Assembly: GCF_035222485.1 (NCBI RefSeq)
Contig: NC_085924.1
Coordinates: 3,348,001-3,412,000 of the forward strand
Direction of reading: 5' to 3'
DNA length: 64,000 nucleotides
From: Podospora pseudoanserina
Lineage: Eukaryota > Ascomycota > Sordariomycetes > Sordariales > Podosporaceae
A program made the translations under genes and the position numbers. Shown one piece after another: positions 23,911-33,852 of the stretch (the first letter of the stretch is position 1; every line of letters begins with the position of its first letter). The notes under the pieces were generated by a model. The model did not search any database. It saw only the letters and a list, made by a program, of their open reading frames with translations, and was not told the DNA's origin.

Positions 23911-24085
23911 ATGACGACCTCAGACAATGGTAAGATTAAACTCCCTAGAAAAGCTTTGACACAAGGGCAAACAAGAGGCTTTAGATGTCATCCCGTGCGC
24001 GGATGATATCCGGAAACTTGAGGAGGATTGGGTTGTGATCGATGCAGACGAAGTGAAAGATGCAGTCATTGTGGAGAAGTCCTAG
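23911..24085 (+). CDS. Tail-only mini-gene of the array family
   Basis: Exons 23911-23929 and 23985-24085 form an intact 39-residue frame: MTTSDN, a phase-1 intron of 55 nt, then a tail with KLEEDWVVIDADEV and IVEKS. The tail resembles that of the decayed copy G (EEYWEVINASEV, AIIEK), so this locus has a start exon joined straight to a tail exon with no core. That is the product expected from loss of the symmetric 1-1 core exon. It may be a real small protein, a decoy-like motif carrier or a remnant; length alone cannot decide. Confidence 0.5.
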
Positions 24086-26073
24086 ATAGCTACCAATCCA
24101 TCTGTTCTTCCTAGTCGAGCGAAATACACCCAATTCTGCTCGTGTGAAGCCATGTTTCATTTTGCCGTCGAATCCAATAAGCGAGTCTGAGCCAGATATT
24201 CGGGTCACCGCAGTTGGCAAACAGGCCTATTGCAAGGGCCGTCCATTTTCCGTATAACTTCCCAAAAGTGATTTGAGCTGTTCGCCGTAACTGGCGCTGT
24301 TTCTTGGCCTGTGTGGGATTTGTTGGCGATGTGATATGAAAGTTTCCTATCGAGCGGTAAGGTAAGCAAGTTAAATTCTGGGCTCCCAATACCAGATTCC
24401 GTTCCCAATTATTTAGTTTCGGCGTCGCTTATGTCGGCCGTATTAGATAAATGTTTAAATAGTTCGGCGCCCGTATCTCGCCATCGCGGCCTATCCGGAA
24501 CCTTTTCTAGCATTATCTCGTCGTTTAACTCAAAAATATTTTCGTCCCACCGCTCGTCCAAGACCCCGCCCTAAGTTCCTCCGATAGGGCTACCTTAACG
24601 GTTAGGTAATCTGACTTAGCGGATGGCTGAGAAGAGACAATTTCAAGTTGACGGGCAAATAGAGTGTAAGGCTTTGCACCGGAGGCAGTACGATACAGAA
24701 CCCGAGTCTTGTAATCGATGACCCCTCACTGTCGAATGATTTGCAGGGCCTGGTAGAAGAGCTCGTCGTCGTACACATCGTTTTTGTAGCCAAAAGTGTC
24801 CCAGTATAATTGGTCCATGTTGTATTGATGCAAAGGGTATACAACTATGTAAGCGGTGGTAAATCAGAGTTGGTGGACCTTGGGGGTTTAGGTGTATGGA
24901 GAAGTTGGAGTTGGCGGAATTAGCGGGATTGGTCGAATAAGTATTTCGGTACATCAGACATGGCGTTTTAGTTATCTTAGTTTCAGATCACGCACCTGGC
25001 AAATGTGGCTGGTGGGCCTGCTTACCTGGTCTAAACCTGAGATAACCTTTGAGAAGCTTGTCAAAGTTTGCTGCAAATGCCTCTGCCGATGGAAATTCAA
25101 GCGGGTGTGGCTCATCCTCTCACATTGACGTACAGTCGGGGCAGTCCACGCAGAGAAGCTCTCATTTTTGGACCCTGAGCAACTTTATTGAATTGCATAC
25201 TCTATGGTTGTAGATAGGCATGTATAGGCAAAAGATTTGTTGATATGTTCTTCCAAAGTCCCTCACTGTATGTAACCATATGACCCAAGATGTGCGGAGC
25301 TGTGACTGGCATGATTTCCGCTGCCTCCCACACGTACATGCTGTGACGCAGGCCCAAGAAACCAAGGTATTCCCTTTGAGAATGGAGAGGGAGTCCATGA
25401 CCCACAACAGAACAACATGTCACGAAAACAAGTGGTAGAAGTATGACTGAGATATGAGGATTGCAGCTAGACTCACCAGAGTGACTGGACTGCCGTAAGT
25501 CATTGACTTTTATTCCGCCGCTTATATCAAACCAGTTTCAATGACATTAGCAGAGGAGCACATCGGGTCGTTACTCCAAAGGCAGTTTCACAATTGAAGC
25601 TTTGCCAGATTTCAACAATCAACACAACACGGAGGAATGATGATATTGACCACATTTTGAACTGCAATCTTGACACTGATTCCCTTACCGTATATTTCTC
25701 TTGTTGTATAGATAGGTACTTGAAAAGCTTTTCCAACTTCACTGTACACTGGTTTTCAAGTCTGATACCTACCCATCGATTCCATGATGGAGCAATACTG
25801 ACTCTTGATCACGCGGAACAAAGATAATGAGAGGCCGACCTTTACTTCGGATGATCCTTATCACCTCCATCAGATCTCCTCACAGGTAATGATCGGGCCT
25901 GATGGACCCACTGATGACAGAATTTATCTGGCCCTAGGAGTACAAATTAGGTGCTTTCCGCCGTCTTGGTACCCTCCTGCTCTTTTTTCCTTCCTTCGCT
26001 TAACGAACAGTCGTCAAGCCTACCGGCCATTGCTACCTCCCTTCTATTTCATAAACTTCTTACTCGTTTTGCA
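24086..26073. other. Gene-poor stretch with a possible RIP-altered block
   Basis: About 2 kb without a supported gene. At about 24415-24600 the sequence is rich in TA and CG but poor in CA and TG by eye, as expected for a RIP-mutated repeat. Short minus-strand frames at 24602-24954 lack any recognisable domain. Confidence 0.4.
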
Positions 26074-26651
26074 ATGGAATCACGTCAACAAGTCACAGTG
26101 ATGAACGCCTTCGATTGGTCCATGATCCGTAAGTGCCTGACTACGTGCGACCTTGTTTTCTATCTTCTGTTGACCTTTACACTAACATTCTCTCAGGTGC
26201 CCGTCTGGACATTATAGATGACGATCAAGAGATTACACGCCTCGGGGACGTCATCAAAGCCGCCGCCAACACCATTGTCGACGAATCATACACCAAGCAT
26301 AAGATGTCAATCGACGGGCTCCGTCGCGATGCTCTCAGCATGCAGGGTCAATCTCACCATATAGCATTGATCGAACCTCCTACCATTGCCAAGATCTTTG
26401 AAACCTTTTTCGCGGCCGCTATGGTCAGAATCGAGGAGCTACACATTAGAGCAGGTCCTGGAAGGTTTTGGTAGTCCGCCACAAACGTTCAAGGTGAGCA
26501 AGAACGTTGATGAAGCTGACATGAAATGTAACCCTCAGTGCTCGTCCAGCCAAAGGAGAAATTTCCAAAGGAAGAAATGGGGATCGAGATGCAGTGGGAA
26601 ATGGTCGCTACGGATAATATTGAGAGTTTCCCGGCCGTCGAGGCCAAGTAG
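26074..26651 (+). pseudogene. Array gene F, intact structure with one in-frame stop
   Basis: Exons 26074-26128, 26197-26493 and 26539-26651 sum to 465 nt in a single consistent frame with phase-1 introns. Exon 1 encodes MESRQQVTVMNAFDWSMI; the ATG at 26101 is an alternative start. The core has RARLDIIDDD, MSIDGLRRDALSM and KIFETFFAAAMVRIEEL. The tail has MGIEMQWEMV, a weak form of the W motif. A TAG at 26472-26474 interrupts the end of exon 2. It could derive from CAG by a C-to-T change. Unless alternative splicing avoids it, the product would be truncated before the tail. Confidence 0.6.
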
Positions 26652-26887
26652 AAATCTACAAGACATATTCATTTTTATGGCCCCATCATGACCTTCGAGC
26701 TGTCGTGTCTCTTTTGAAGAGACCGAATCGCTATAGTCTCCCACCACCAATTGTGAACTTGAACAAAGTTCATGCGTTACGCGCTTATATTTTGCAGGCC
26801 ATGAGCCTGTATTATATAGGTGTTTTTAACCTTGTCTCTTTGAACAAGCAGCTTTCCATGGAATTCCCTCTTCAAACATGTTCTTAG

Positions 26888-27353
26888 AGCGTCGCCTCGT
26901 CATGATCCTCGATTGTGACACAGATCCAGTTTTATCAGTCAAGACCCTCACCGAGGGCATGATGATGGGTTTCCACTTGCAGAAGAAGCTGTTGTTCGAG
27001 GATCTTACGAAGATTTATCAGGAGTTGATGCATAAGATCATGGCAATGCCTCAGGAGTTGGCTAACATCTGGGAGAAATAATTTGAGGCCGCGATGGAGG
27101 CTACTGAGAAGATGAGAGATGGCGAGAAATAGAATCAAGATGATGAGAAAAAGCTTCAGTGCATCGTGGAGGACTGTGGTACGTTTCCCTCAGCTGGTAC
27201 ATACATGAACAGGTATACTAATAAAAGACGTTATAGTACCTAATTCTTGATCTCAAGGAACAAGTTGACGGTGTAGAAGAGTATTGGGAGGTAATTAATG
27301 CAAGCGAGGTTGATAATAGATCTGCGATTATTGAGAAGCCATTTGCTGTTTAG
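26888..27353 (+). pseudogene. Array copy G, decayed
   Basis: The core-like exon starts after an acceptor at 26887: RRLVMILDCDTDP, then LLFEDLTKIYQELMHKI, aligning with the start and first helix of member F. Two in-frame stops (TAA in IWEK*FEAAM, TAG in DGEK*NQDDE) precede a phase-1 donor near 27179. The tail VEEYWEVINASEV ends at TAG 27351-27353, in a frame that does not follow from that donor. Both stops are of types that CAA/CAG can yield by C-to-T change. No convincing first exon was found, only MSLYYI before a GT near 26820. Confidence 0.5.
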
Positions 27354-28350
27354 CAGAGGGCATACCACATGGAGTTTCAGTTAGGTATCTGAATGAATCC
27401 AAGACATTGATTTCCTAAAGAGCTTCACCGTGCAATTGCTGTGGCTTTGTAATCATCTTCCAGGTTTGTCACCTCCGTGCTATGTAAATGCAAGATTGGA
27501 AAGAAGGTACAAGGATAGGTATGGTATTGATCCGGCACCCTTACCACACAAAATAATTGACACATAAAAGCTGTAGTATATTGTGAACCATACCCTGAGA
27601 AGTACTTATTAGGCCTCAAAAGATGGTCGATAGGTGAGTGTTTAAAGATACCTGGTAGTTAACAGGCCTTTAGAGATTTTTAAAAGGCCCATTGATCCCC
27701 TTTCGCGGTCTGCCATGAGTGATCGAATCTTGATGGTCGACGACGACATCAACCTCACTTCACTGTGCAACTGTGCGATTGTATGATTGGAAATTCCCAA
27801 TTGGATGATGCCGAATTGTCTCCTCCCCTCTTGAAGAGAAGGTGCACCAGGAATGATCCTGATCCCCTGTTAACGCCGATATTTCTCACTGACAGAGCCA
27901 CCGACGAGAGCTCTTCGAACAAAAGCAAACAAGACCAATATTTACCTAGCCGACCTGTGAGGGCTCGGGACAGGAGCCCTAAAAGCAACCTGCCTGACCC
28001 ACACCAGGTAGGGAGCAACTTATTCCAACAGCTCCACGCCGAGCATCAGCTCTATCCTGAAGTGAATGTTGGGGGCCTTGTTCTACGGCGGTATGCCGGC
28101 ACGGGCCTTAACTGGGCTCCGAGTGTTCACATGGGTCTGGCGAGCAAGTGAATGCTGAGACAATGAAAGCCCAGACTGCGAGTTGTTCCTTTCCGGTGAT
28201 AAGTACGTGACAGCAATTTTTTCGAAATACCCTTCTCATTCCAACTCTCTCTTCTTTTCATCATCCCAAAACCTTGGACGACCGCCACCCGCCATCACAA
28301 AAAAAACCTCCAGACAAGCAAAGACCTCTGCTCTTGTCACCTCATCCATC
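27354..28350. other. Intergenic, one unassigned open frame
   Basis: A 129-codon plus-strand frame (27765-28151; first ATG 27783) contains RRCTRNDPDPLLTP and VGGLVLRRYAGTG but no known domain, no family motif and no visible introns, so it is left uncalled. A short repeat resembling that at 9112-9245 lies at about 27600-27690. Confidence 0.35.
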
Positions 28351-29302
28351 ATGGCCGACAACGTTTACATTTGGAAAGATATCAGTTCGTCACCCTCGGA
28401 CACCCTACCTCTCTGCCACCTGTAAACTAACATAGCCTGCCCTGTACAGAGAAGCTGATCGACCAGAAGAACAAATACCCCGAGGGTCACGCCGCCGACA
28501 AATATGTTCTTAACTGCACTGCTCGTATCTTGACCGGAATACTTCATACCAGCCACTGTGTCGCCTGGTCTATCCTCCTCCGCGACGCTCGAGCGAAGCT
28601 TGCCGAGGCCAACGACATTTACTGGCGCGCCAGTGCGCGGGAAATGAAGGACAGAAAGCCGACTGGCAAAATTCATGTGGCCTACGGGCTGGCTTTGCAG
28701 AGGGACTTCTTCATCGAGCTGGTGGAGTGGCTCCAGTTCTCCACGAGAAACATGGATTATGGTATGTGTCCGGTTAAACCCCGGAGATATTTTTATGAGT
28801 ATCATGACTGACGACCCTGGTAGACGAGGAACTCCAGAGGAAGCTGCAGGATACCGAGCAGATGCTGAAGAAGACACAGAAGAAGCTGTGGGAAGCCGAG
28901 AAGATGTGGAAGGAAAACGAGAAGTGGCTGGACAACACTGAGAAGGTGGCGGAGAAAATTGAGAAGAGGCTGGGGGAAACTAAGAAGAAGCTGGGGGAAA
29001 CTGAGAAGACACTGGAGGTAACTAAGGAGAGGCTGGCGAAATTGGAGAAGCTGGAGGGGCTGGAGAAAGCAAAGACGATCGAGGAATCCGCGAAGAAGTT
29101 GAAGAAGGCAAAGAAGTTGGATGAACTCCCGGAGACGCTGGAGGAACCCCCAAAGAAGCTGGATAAGGCAAAGAAGCTGGATGGATTCCCGAAGATGCCG
29201 GAGGAACTCGCAGACAAGCTGGAGAATCTCTGCATTAAGCAGGACTTGAAAGTTTTCGATGTCGATGAGGATTGGGTCATTGTCGAGGCTGGCTCTGCTT
29301 AG
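28351..29302 (+). CDS. Array gene H, coiled-coil-extended member
   Basis: Exons 28351-28384, 28450-28761 and 28824-29302 sum to 825 nt, an intact 274-residue protein. Exon 1 gives MADNVYIWKDI, then a phase-1 intron. The core has ILLRDARAKLAEAND and ALQRDFFIELVEWLQF, the clearest FF-x-x-L-x-W-L helix in the array. The tail exon is greatly expanded by K/E-rich imperfect repeats of about 7-11 residues (for example EKRLGETKKKLGETEKTLE and KKLDKAKKLDGFP), predicted to form a long coiled coil. It ends with FDVDEDWVIVEAGSA, the canonical tail motif. The coiled coil suggests oligomerisation or a scaffold role (inference). No signal peptide. Confidence 0.82.
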
Positions 29303-29895
29303 AGAATACCTAGGTTTCTACATCCTTGACTTGAGATAGACCAGCAAATCAGACTGTTTTTGACCTGAATGCAAGAAGTAACTTGACGACTTCTGTTTAG
29401 GTTCCTTTTACAACAGAGCTCTTTGAGCAACCACCTGTCATGCATAGGTATCTGGGAGTAAACGACACATTTGATATCGTCAAAAACTGCCTCTGTGGCT
29501 TCCGCGTTCAGTACGCAGATAAGGTATGCTTGTTTTCTCGGGAGCCACCGGTTCTTTGGAGCAGTGCCTCATTGTAGATAAAATCTTGGGCCCACACTTT
29601 ACCTTTCCATCAGTGGGCGGTGATGCTGAGCAAGTGAATTGGTGAAGGTAGCGCCAACTGACAGCCTACCAGCAAGTGAATTGACGATGTTGTCCCCAAT
29701 CCCCACAAGTGAATAAGGTAACCACTATTGTACCTCATAGACCCACCGATACTCAAGTCATCACAATGATAACCACACGTATATATTTGCCATCTCCATT
29801 GCTTCCTCCTCATGCCCGCACTTCCCAAACTCCATCGACAATACACCTCTACCTCCTTCTCGAGTCTCAAGGATACAAACAACACCATAATCATC

Positions 29896-30468
29896 ATGCC
29901 TTCCAGCGCTTTCAACTGGGGTGCCATCGGTGCGTCTCCTTCAACAAACAACCTTTACAAATCCAGCTAACACACTCTGTGTAGAGGAGGCTATCGAGAT
30001 GAATGAGGTTGTCCCCGGCAAAGGTAGCAAGATGGTGTTCATGCCCGTCGCTCGCGACGTCATCCAGGACATGCAGAGCAACAAAAGAATCACCATGGCC
30101 GCTTTGCGTCAAGACTGCCAGGAAATCCTCAAACAAGTCAACAGGCAGTACCAGTCAGCAGCCCGCTCCGTCGCCGACAGTGTCACCCTCAGTGTGAAGG
30201 AGACTGCCTTCAACAAGCTGATCATCAAGAGACATTTCTTTGCCTTTATGCTGGGTTGGATCGAGATGTCGAGGGTGAAGCAAGGCATATCTGAGATTTC
30301 TGGTGTGTAGAAAACATCTGAGTGTGGAATAAAAGGAACTTGGCAGCTAACCACATGTATACAGAGTCACTGTCGTCCAACTGGATTCTTGTGCCTATTG
30401 AATCCGATTGGGACGTGGATGCTGATGATGCAGACTGGGTCATGGTTGGGAAGGCCGATTTGGTTTAG
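29896..30468 (+). CDS. Array gene I
   Basis: Exons 29896-29929, 29985-30302 and 30365-30468 sum to 456 nt, intact 151 residues, both introns phase 1. N-terminus MPSSAFNWGAI. Core ITMAALRQDCQEILKQV and IIKRHFFAFMLGWIEM. Tail SSNWILVPIESDWDV followed by ADDADWVMVGKADLV, so the tail carries up to three W motifs, the last being canonical. It is cytosolic by appearance, with no signal peptide or membrane segment. It is one of the four best preserved members (H, I, J, K) and a good seed for a family profile. Confidence 0.82.
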
Positions 30469-30954
30469 GAGGAAAGGGATGAAAACGAGGGCAGACACAT
30501 AAGAGAGAGGAACGAGACATGGAGAACCAAGCACCATTGCCCTATCGATAGATCCATATCACATCAAAGGATAAAAAGACGATGAAAAGAGGAAATCTTC
30601 CTCCCAGGTGACAAAGCCAAAACATGAACAATCCTGTCGGTGTCGACGACCCCAATGTCGGCATTGCAGAGCTTAAAGCGGGCTGTTGGGCCCGCTTCCT
30701 GATTCCGTTCACTGACTCCGTGGCACGAAATAAATCTCGATGCTCCGATGAGTGTTTTGCCGTCGGTCTTGTGGGCCTGTGATGGTTCTCGACGCTCATG
30801 AGCACATGTATAAATTCCGTCCCAACTTCGCCCTTACCCATTTGTTTTTCGTCTTACCACATATTTCACAACAGGCTTCAGTCACTCTACACCATTAGGC
30901 ACCTACCTAACATATCACCTGCCTCACCCCCCGTTCCCACAGTCAGTCATTGCC

Positions 30955-31592
30955 ATGAATCTCCCAAACATTTTCAACTGGGACCGGATCGGTAAGCACC
31001 CTCCAAACCTACCTACCTAGATACCTCTTCCAACATATTAACCATACCCAGGGCGGGCCCTCAAGAAAGGTCGTGGGCCGGAGAAGATGCCGCTGCAGTC
31101 CACCTTTGACGAGATTGCCACCGCCTATTTCAAGGAGGTAATCTGGAAGGACAAGAAGGTCTCTCTCCATGATCAGCTCCGTGACTGCCGCGAGATGTTG
31201 GAGCACAGTGAGTATGCCTGGGCCGATGTTCCCACTGAGGATGACCGTACCCCCGAGACCGCTAAGACCGAGAACATCATGCTGGTTGAGGTGGCTGTCC
31301 GCCGCACATTCTTCAGACTTTGCCAGAGCTGGATTAAGGAGAGGATGGAGACGGCTGGGGTTTCGGAGGGGACTGGGAATCCTGGCGTGTTGGAGGGGAC
31401 TGAGAGCCATCCAGGTAAGCGATGCTGAGCGGTCATGAGAGCTTTCCAGTGGGAGTGTTCTGATGCTAACAAAGATGTCAAATAGGTACAGAGGTTATTC
31501 CCACCAACGACAATGCCTGCACGTCCGCGGAGGATCATAGCTTTGACACCGGCTATGATGATTGGGTTCTTGTTGAGGGAGCCTCGTGCTAG
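30955..31592 (+). CDS. Array gene J
   Basis: Exons 30955-30991, 31052-31414 and 31486-31592 sum to 507 nt, intact 168 residues, both introns phase 1. N-terminus MNLPNIFNWDRI, then GRALKKGRGPEKMP. Core VSLHDQLRDCREMLEH, a variable acidic loop (DVPTEDDRTPETAK) and VAVRRTFFRLCQSWIKERM. Tail GYDDWVLVEGASC, a textbook acidic-W-V-L-V motif. The loop between the two core helices is the most variable part among members. It is closest by eye to member K (GRGP shared after the first intron). Confidence 0.83.
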
Positions 31593-32087
31593 GGTTGGAT
31601 TGGCAGCACAGTGTCCGATGTGGCGCGAAGGCTTCTGGATGGATTGTTCATCAAGGGTAGACATGTTGATTGCATTGATGGGGACCAAAGAAGAGCAGGA
31701 CTCCGGAATAAAAGATCAACTCTGCTTTAAAATACTCACTTTACCTGGATCTGGAGAGCTCTGCGACAGGTTTCGAGGAGTAGAATACCAAGTTGCTCCC
31801 AGTGACATCAAGGTCCACAATCGTCACATGAGAGGCGCTCGTGGCGCTCCCAAGTTCACTACCAGACCACATTATAGTCACTGCCTTTGACACAAAACTC
31901 AAACGCAGGTGAATATCCCATCAGATAACTGTTGCTCCCATAAAGTCCCACCCCATCCTGCCTCATGTATCAAATACATTCCTTATCGCGCCTCAAAAGC
32001 TTTCTCTCATATGCACCCTAATCCATCACCTCACCACCACAAACCTTTTTAACCAACCACCTATTCAAGTCAACATAGTGCTTCACA

Positions 32088-32737
32088 ATGCCCAAGAACG
32101 TCTTTGACTGGGAGCCAATCTGTAAGCCCGCCTTGAATCTCCTCACAAAGACCTGCTAACAAATATAAACAGGCGCCACCCTCATGGAGGGGCGCGGTCC
32201 CGCAGACCTCCCTCCTCCGGCACTCTTCATGTCAACCGCCAGGGCCCTCATTGTCAATCTTCATCAGGAAAAGAAGATTCCGATTCGCAGACTCATTCGT
32301 GACTGCAAGGAGATGAGAGACAATAGCGGGTATGCACTGGGCGATGTTTCTACTAGCAAGAAGAAAGCTGACAATGCACCTACATTTTTAGGGACGTCTT
32401 CAAAATACAATTCGGGAACTTGCCAGTGAAGGTCATCATCCGTCGCCAGTTCTTTCAGCTTACTTTGACCTGGCTGGAGGGCATGCTGCAGAAGGCTTGT
32501 GAGACTGCTGTTGCTGGGGTGGATGATTATGGTAAGTTGATAACACTGAACTGAGGGCTTGACCTTATCTTATCTTATGACCGCTATCAAATCGAAGCTT
32601 TATCAGCTAACAGATTCTGTTCAATGGCAGATGGTGTCCCAAGCGACCAGGATATTCTCAACTCGGAGCCTGACTGGGAGGAAGTCACTGGGTTGGAGGA
32701 TTGGGTCTGGGTTGAAAAAACCGATGTCGAGGCTTGA
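32088..32737 (+). CDS. Array gene K
   Basis: Exons 32088-32121, 32173-32329, 32392-32531 and 32631-32737 sum to 438 nt, intact 145 residues. N-terminus MPKNVFDWEPI, then CATLMEGRGPADLP. Core IPIRRLIRDCKEMRD and VIIRRQFFQLTLTWLEGML. The tail has SEPDWEEV and LEDWVWVEKTDVEA, two W motifs. Unlike its relatives it has an extra phase-2 intron (32330-32391) within the variable loop of the core; reading through it would introduce a stop before the FF helix. The intron has a GCTGAC branch site and a TTTTTAG acceptor. Confidence 0.82.
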
Positions 32738-33199
32738 TTGAGCTTGGAAGACAGCATCGCTCTTCTGTTTCTCAAGAACACTCCTTTCTGTGGGTGGCAT
32801 GCGATGCAACTCAAAAATCCATCAAGAAAGCCAGACGAGCTTTTCCAGGTATTAACCTTTCAATACCTTATCTGTGATTTTTTGTGCCACGTACTAAAGA
32901 GCCACAATTGTCTCATGTCAACACACAAAGGTAATGCAGGGCGTTCTTGCAACAACCTTGAAAACTGCGACTGGCCGTGATCTAGAATTTTTTTTCCATC
33001 TTCCTCTTACTGTCAAGCCACGTTCCGCAATACCAAGCCACCAGCCGTCAACAAGAAAAGCCAGGCAGCCAACAAAATATTGTCTTTGGTTCCAAGTTAA
33101 TTTTCCAACTTAACCCACAATCTTACCCAGATCATTCCCACAAGCTCCAGACAACAACTAAAACTCCCTACCCAAGATATCACGCAAAAAACCAAAATC

Positions 33200-33809
33200 A
33201 TGGACCTCGACAACAGAGACACCATGGACGTCTCCTCATCCGATGTCCAAAACACACCCCCACCACCAATAGACCTAACCTTCAACTGGGACGAGATCCG
33301 TAACGTCCCCTCCCTCTCCCATTCTAAACCCCTCCTAACCACACATCCCAGGCCCCCTCCTCCTCAACCCCCCAACCGACCCCTCCTCCCCCGGCGATCC
33401 CACCACTATCCCCCAAGAAAACTTCCAACCTACCTTCTCCCGCCTCCTCGACACCTACATGTCCCTCGACCCATCCGAAACCTTTGACGACATCGTCTAT
33501 CTCCACAAACTCCGCACCCTCTCCCAAGGATGCACCAACCACCTCGCCATCTGCACTCACCTCGAGCAACAATCGTCCATCCACGACAAAGACGACGACG
33601 TCCGGCTCCGCAGAGAGTTCTTCGAGATGCTGGCGCAGAATCTCGACGTGTTTATCAGGGGCCAGGAAAAAGTCGTCGAGAAGCTCTGGACGCAATCGGA
33701 CTGGAAAAGGGAGCATGATGTCCTCGGTGGATTAATGGGGTTGAGCATGGGTGGTGCGTCGAGGGAAGCGAAGGAGGAGGAGGAGATGGAGGGGTTGGAG
33801 GGTAGTTAG
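33200..33809 (+). CDS. Array gene L, divergent terminal member
   Basis: Exons 33200-33299 and 33352-33809 sum to 558 nt, intact 185 residues, with a phase-1 intron directly after the motif. The N-terminal extension (MDLDNRDTMDVSSSDV) is acidic and leads into LTFNWDEI. The core has YLHKLRTLSQGC and DVRLRREFFEMLAQNLDVFI, keeping the R-x-F-F helix. The canonical tail is missing: the end reads QSDWKREHDVLGGLMG and then a Glu-rich stretch, and there is no separate tail exon. It marks the right end of the array; the next gene is on the opposite strand. Confidence 0.7.
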
Positions 33810-33852
33810 GCAAAGAGATAATGAATTTGTTAACATTGATGAGAATAACAGC

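Noticed and set aside
28774-29280. 168-codon Ser/Phe-rich minus-strand frame
   Set aside because: It is the reverse of the Lys/Glu coiled-coil codons (AAG/GAG read as CTT/CTC) of array gene H and has no independent support.
16498-33809. Array genes as secreted effector (small secreted protein) cluster
   Set aside because: Small size and clustering suggested effectors, but no member has an N-terminal signal peptide; the N-termini begin with the W-x-x-I motif.
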